From Streptomyces sp. A0642 (GTDB lineage Bacteria > Actinomycetota > Actinomycetes > Streptomycetales > Streptomycetaceae), in contig NZ_SSBL01000017.1 of NCBI RefSeq assembly GCF_004795105.1, forward strand, positions 1 to 64,000: 64,000 bases of DNA, given 5' to 3'. Positions 61,378 through 64,000 of the stretch are shown piece by piece. Both the position numbers and the translations under genes were made by a program. A model generated the notes under the pieces. The model did not search any database and was not told where the DNA came from. It saw nothing but the letters and a program-made list of their open reading frames with translations. Each line of letters opens with the position of its first letter. Within the stretch, counting starts at the first letter, position 1.

Positions 61378-62304
61378 ATGTCTTTGCCGGACGCGTTCCA
61401 CGACCTCGCCAAGCGCGTCAACAACTGGGGCCGCTGGGGCGCCGACGACGAGATCGGCACGCTCAACCTCATCACCGACGAGGTCGTGCGCGAGGCGGCG
61501 GCCACGGTCCGGTCCGGTCTGCGCGTCCCCCTCGCCCTGCCGCTCCAGCAGGACGGCGTGCAGAACGGACTGATCCCGGGACGGGTCAACCCGCTGCACA
61601 CCATGGTCCAGATCAACCAGGAGCTCTTCGGCCCCGGCACCGTGGCCACCAGCGACGACAGCGTGGTCATGAGCCTGCAGACCGCCACCCACTGGGACGC
61701 GCTCACCCACGCCTCGCACTCGGGGAAGATCTACAACGGCCGGCCCGCGGCCACGATCACCGCCCACGGCGGCGCGCGGTTCAGCGGCATCGACAAGGCG
61801 CCGCACCTCGTCTCGCGCGGGGTCCTGCTGGACGTGGCCCGCGCCCACGGCGTGGACCGGCTGCCGGGTGGCCACGCGGTCACCCCCGAGGATCTGGAGG
61901 CGGCCGAGGAGCTGGCCGGGGTCCGGGTACGGTCCGGGGACGTCGTCCTCGTGCGGACGGGTCAGGTGCAGGTGTATCTCTCCGGGGACAAGAACGCCTA
62001 CGGGTATCCGTCACCGGGTCTGTCGATCCGCACGCCGGAGTGGTTCCGGGCCCGCGACGCGTCCGCGGTCGCCAATGACACGCTGACCTTCGAGATCTTC
62101 CCGCCGGAGATCGAGGACCTGTGGCTGGGCGTCCACGCCCTCGACCTGGTCGAGATGGGCATGCTCCAGGGCCAGAACTGGAACCTGGAGGGCTTGTCCA
62201 CAGCCTGTGCGCAGGAGGGGCGCTACGCCTTCCTGCTCTCCGCCATGCCGGAGCCCTTCGTCGGGGCCACCGGCACCCCGGTGGCCCCGGTCGCGATCCT
62301 CTGA
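61378..62304 (+). CDS. Cyclase family protein (kynurenine formamidase-like)
   Basis: 308 residues, PF04199-type. 'GADDEIGTLNLIT' start, 'ATHWDALTHASHSGKIYNG' holding the HxxxxxHxxH-like metal site (His and Asp at about 102-109), and 'GVHALDLVEMGMLQGQNWNLEGL' near the end. The family hydrolyses amides or cyclic substrates using a metal. Target substrate unknown. ATG 61378, followed by a strong hairpin. Confidence 0.87.
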   Translation: MSLPDAFHDLAKRVNNWGRWGADDEIGTLNLITDEVVREAAATVRSGLRVPLALPLQQDGVQNGLIPGRVNPLHTMVQINQELFGPGTVATSDDSVVMSLQTATHWDALTHASHSGKIYNGRPAATITAHGGARFSGIDKAPHLVSRGVLLDVARAHGVDRLPGGHAVTPEDLEAAEELAGVRVRSGDVVLVRTGQVQVYLSGDKNAYGYPSPGLSIRTPEWFRARDASAVANDTLTFEIFPPEIEDLWLGVHALDLVEMGMLQGQNWNLEGLSTACAQEGRYAFLLSAMPEPFVGATGTPVAPVAIL

Positions 62305-62319
62305 TCCCCGCCGCGCGGT

Positions 62320-62344
62320 GGGGGCCCGTGCCCCACGGGCCCCC
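62320..62344. terminator. Hairpin terminator between cyclase and ATPase genes
   Basis: 11-bp stem GGGGGCCCGTG/CACGGGCCCCC with a three-base loop, 16 bases after the cyclase stop. Placed between convergent genes. Confidence 0.75.
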
Positions 62345-62362
62345 CGGTGCGCGACAGCGGCG

Positions 62363-62875
62363 CTACGCCCGCGTGGTGCCCGCGACGACGCCCGCGCCGT
62401 CACGCTCGGGGACGGGCTGCGCGCCCACTCCGCAGGAGCCGGGCTGCAGCTGCACCTGGATCAGCGGGACGGACCGGTCGACCTCGCACCAGATGCGCTT
62501 GCCCGCGCCCTCGGGCTGCCAGCCCCAGCGGTCGGCCAGACCGTCGACCAGTTCGAGGCCGCGGCCGCCGGTGTCCTCGCCCGCCGCGTGCCGCTGCTGC
62601 GGCGGGCGGCAGCTGGTGTCGGCCACCTCGACGCGGACGGTCCCGGCATCACCCTGGGCCCCCGCCGAGCCGAACAGCATGCGCAGCACGGCCGGACATC
62701 CGGTGTGCACCACCGCGTTCGTGACGAGCTCCGAGATGAGCAGGATGAGCGTCTCGGCCAGCGGCTCGTCGTCTCCTATCCCGGACCCGACGAGCCTCGA
62801 ACGCGCCCATCTGCGGGCCCGTCCGACTTCTGCGGGGTCGGGCCCGACCTCCAACTGAACCTGAAGCACCTGCAC
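62363..62875 (-). CDS. HATPase-fold anti-sigma-like ATP-binding protein
   Basis: 170 residues. 'ILLISELVTNAVVHTGCPA' (N box, about 43-61), 'VRVEVADTSCRPP' (D-box) and 'GRGLELVDGLADRWGW' (G box, about 103-118) mark the RsbW-like serine kinase/anti-sigma fold that Streptomyces carries in many copies. The C-terminal 50 residues are extra. The DUF397/XRE pair that often accompanies such genes is not adjacent here. The start GTG 62875 is weakly supported. Confidence 0.85.
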   Translation of the reverse strand: MQVLQVQLEVGPDPAEVGRARRWARSRLVGSGIGDDEPLAETLILLISELVTNAVVHTGCPAVLRMLFGSAGAQGDAGTVRVEVADTSCRPPQQRHAAGEDTGGRGLELVDGLADRWGWQPEGAGKRIWCEVDRSVPLIQVQLQPGSCGVGAQPVPERDGAGVVAGTTRA

Positions 62876-63310
62876 CGCTCACACCATCCGAACCGGCGGA
62901 CACATCGCCTCGCGCCTCCTCAGGGTCACGGAACGTGATTCCCTTGCGAGACAGCATGGTTGACGTACAGTCACCGCAACAAGCGCTTCGGGCATATTCC
63001 AACGCGAAGGAGTACGCGTGGTGCATACTGTGCGACGCACTCTGCGGGGAGTCGAACAGAGGCGCGTCACAGTCCGGGGAACCGCTTCCCCGGCAGGCCC
63101 GGCGCTTCTGCGTGGATCACGAGCAGGGCACCTCTCGCGGACCGGAGTCGCCGCACAGGCCACATCCGGATCGCCAGGTTCCAGAAACACTCGCATCCCA
63201 CGGAGCGTACCCGAGCCCGGCGCCGACTCCGGCCCGTGACGAATGACGCAAAGGACACAAGCCGGTATCGGCCCGGACCGACTCCACTGCGTCACTCCGC
63301 AGCGTGAACC
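62876..63310. promoter_or_regulatory. Intergenic region with a possible small ORF
   Basis: 435 bases between the anti-sigma-like gene and the truncated acyl-CoA dehydrogenase gene. An AT-richer stretch (62940-63020) contains TTGACGTACAGTCA (62961-62974), a weak inverted repeat, followed by AAGGAG at 63007-63012. Apart from the small ORF at 63018 I see no gene. Confidence 0.4.
63018..63239 (+). CDS. Possible small basic protein
   Basis: 73 residues, Arg/Gly/Ser-rich ('MVHTVRRTLRGVEQRR...'), no family recognised. The only support is a good AAGGAG five bases before GTG 63018 and an AT-richer region upstream that could hold a promoter. Composition is like a non-coding frame, so it may be spurious. 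Confidence 0.3.
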   Translation: MVHTVRRTLRGVEQRRVTVRGTASPAGPALLRGSRAGHLSRTGVAAQATSGSPGSRNTRIPRSVPEPGADSGP

Positions 63311-64000
63311 TCAGGGGTCCACGGCGTCACATGCGTGCACCCGGCACCCACCTGCCCCGGCCCGGCCCAGGTCGGCCGCCAGCGCCTCCTCCGCGTCCGC
63401 CGCCGTCAGCCACTCCCCGGCCCGCAGCCAGGCCCGCTTCAGCCGCAGGTGGACGTCCGCCTCCCAGGTGAAGCCCATGCCGCCGTGCACCTGGAGGCAG
63501 TCCCGGGCGTTCTCGACGGCGGCCTCGTCGGCGAGGAGCTTGGCGCCGGCGGCCTCCACCGGGTCCGACGTCACCGCCGCCGCGTAGACGGCACTGCGGG
63601 CCGGTTCGGTCCGCACGAGCATGCCGGCGCACAGGTGCTTGACCGCCTGGAACGACCCGATGGGCGCTCCGAACTGTTCCCGCTCACCGGCGTGTTGGAC
63701 GGCCCCCTCCAGGCTGCGGGCAGCACTGCCGAGCTGCTCGGCCGCCGCCAGCAGCGCACCTTCGCAGCGCACCCGCGCCCCGTCGGGCAGCGCCTCGCCC
63801 TCGCAGGCGGACAGGTCCGGAACCCGCCACAGCGGCGTACCGGGATCGAGCGACCGGACGGGGCGGGCCGCGCACGCCAGCCGGCGCAGCGCCTCCCCCG
63901 TCACCACCCTCGCCCCGCCCCCGTCCAGGATCAGCAGCGCGTCGGCCCCCTCCAGGTGGCCCACGGGCCGCCCCGCCTCGGCCAGGGCCACCACGGCCTC
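63311..64000 (-). CDS. Acyl-CoA dehydrogenase family protein (N-terminus beyond the window)
   Basis: Frame open to base 64000; the last 230 residues are seen. The C-terminal helical domain is clear: 'GALLAAAEQLGSAARSLEGAVQHAGEREQFGAPIGSFQAVKHLCAGMLV' and 'CLQVHGGMGFTWEADVHLRLKRAW', matching the flavin-contact and family signature. The preceding beta region is Ala/Gly-rich with a degenerate substrate pocket, as in actinobacterial FadE paralogues acting on side chains. The operator-controlled neighbours suggest the same catabolic regulon, but its promoter is outside the window. Confidence 0.9.
   Translation of the reverse strand, partial: EAVVALAEAGRPVGHLEGADALLILDGGGARVVTGEALRRLACAARPVRSLDPGTPLWRVPDLSACEGEALPDGARVRCEGALLAAAEQLGSAARSLEGAVQHAGEREQFGAPIGSFQAVKHLCAGMLVRTEPARSAVYAAAVTSDPVEAAGAKLLADEAAVENARDCLQVHGGMGFTWEADVHLRLKRAWLRAGEWLTAADAEEALAADLGRAGAGGCRVHACDAVDP

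Noticed and set aside
62196..62206. DnaA box TTGTCCACA inside the cyclase gene
   Set aside because: Single isolated match within a coding region; no second box nearby.
62961..62974. Seventh operator of the CGTCAG family (TTGACGTACAGTCA)
   Set aside because: Only the outer TGAC/GTCA bases agree; it lacks the conserved CTGACGG...CGTCAG arms.

Overview
The window looks like a stretch of Streptomyces chromosome. It is very GC-rich with strong third-position GC bias, many genes start with GTG, many genes overlap by four bases (ATGA/GTGA), and the gene families are typical of the genus: XRE/DUF5753 with DUF397, DUF1707, PspAB, a PknB-type kinase, a sortase-anchored protein with a TTA codon, and an intracellular-type contractile injection system. 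No rRNA, tRNA, CRISPR array, integrase or transposase was seen.

Layout. 1-9.4 kb holds a truncated Ser/Thr kinase, a VOC protein, a TetR regulator preceded by a cluster of DnaA-box-like sites, an acyl-CoA dehydrogenase/F420-type reductase pair divergent from a thiolase, a PIN toxin-antitoxin pair, a PNPOx-like flavoprotein and htpX-pspAB. 9.4-16.7 kb is an accessory, toxin-rich island: a SUKH-like immunity gene, a DUF4157 (eCIS core domain) protein ending in a putative nuclease, an internally duplicated protein of unknown function, a secreted sortase-anchored protein with a restriction-endonuclease-like site, and an XRE/DUF397 pair.

17.7-40.4 kb is a complete contractile injection system (eCIS) locus. 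The minus-strand arm encodes sheath, two tube proteins, LysM protein, VgrG-like spike, PAAR tip, gp25, baseplate J and a tail-I-like protein. It also encodes a 1012-residue disordered protein, small accessory proteins and two single-pass membrane proteins, one of them resembling CisA. The plus-strand arm encodes a LuxR-type regulator, a secreted beta-propeller protein, a DUF4255 terminator and an AAA+ ATPase. No tail fibre, capsid or lysis gene is present, which fits the cytoplasmic/membrane-attached CIS known from Streptomyces.

41-64 kb is mostly CoA- and flavin-linked catabolism: DUF35, DoxX, a CzcO-like monooxygenase, an ADP-forming acyl-CoA synthetase with an enoyl-CoA hydratase, a flavin reductase, MFS transporters, a zinc alcohol dehydrogenase, an SDR, a cyclase and a second acyl-CoA dehydrogenase. 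Interspersed are a NarL-type two-component system, a serine hydrolase, a LysR regulator, a PAP2 phosphatase and a GlxA-type regulator.

Two threads tie the window together. First, a 19-bp inverted repeat (consensus ATCTGACGGTnCGTCAGTT) occurs six times, each in front of a catabolic operon on both sides of the CIS locus, which suggests one dispersed TetR-type regulon. Second, the DUF4157 nuclease and the 1012-residue CIS protein share short VQR motifs, suggesting that the toxin island feeds cargo to the injection system.
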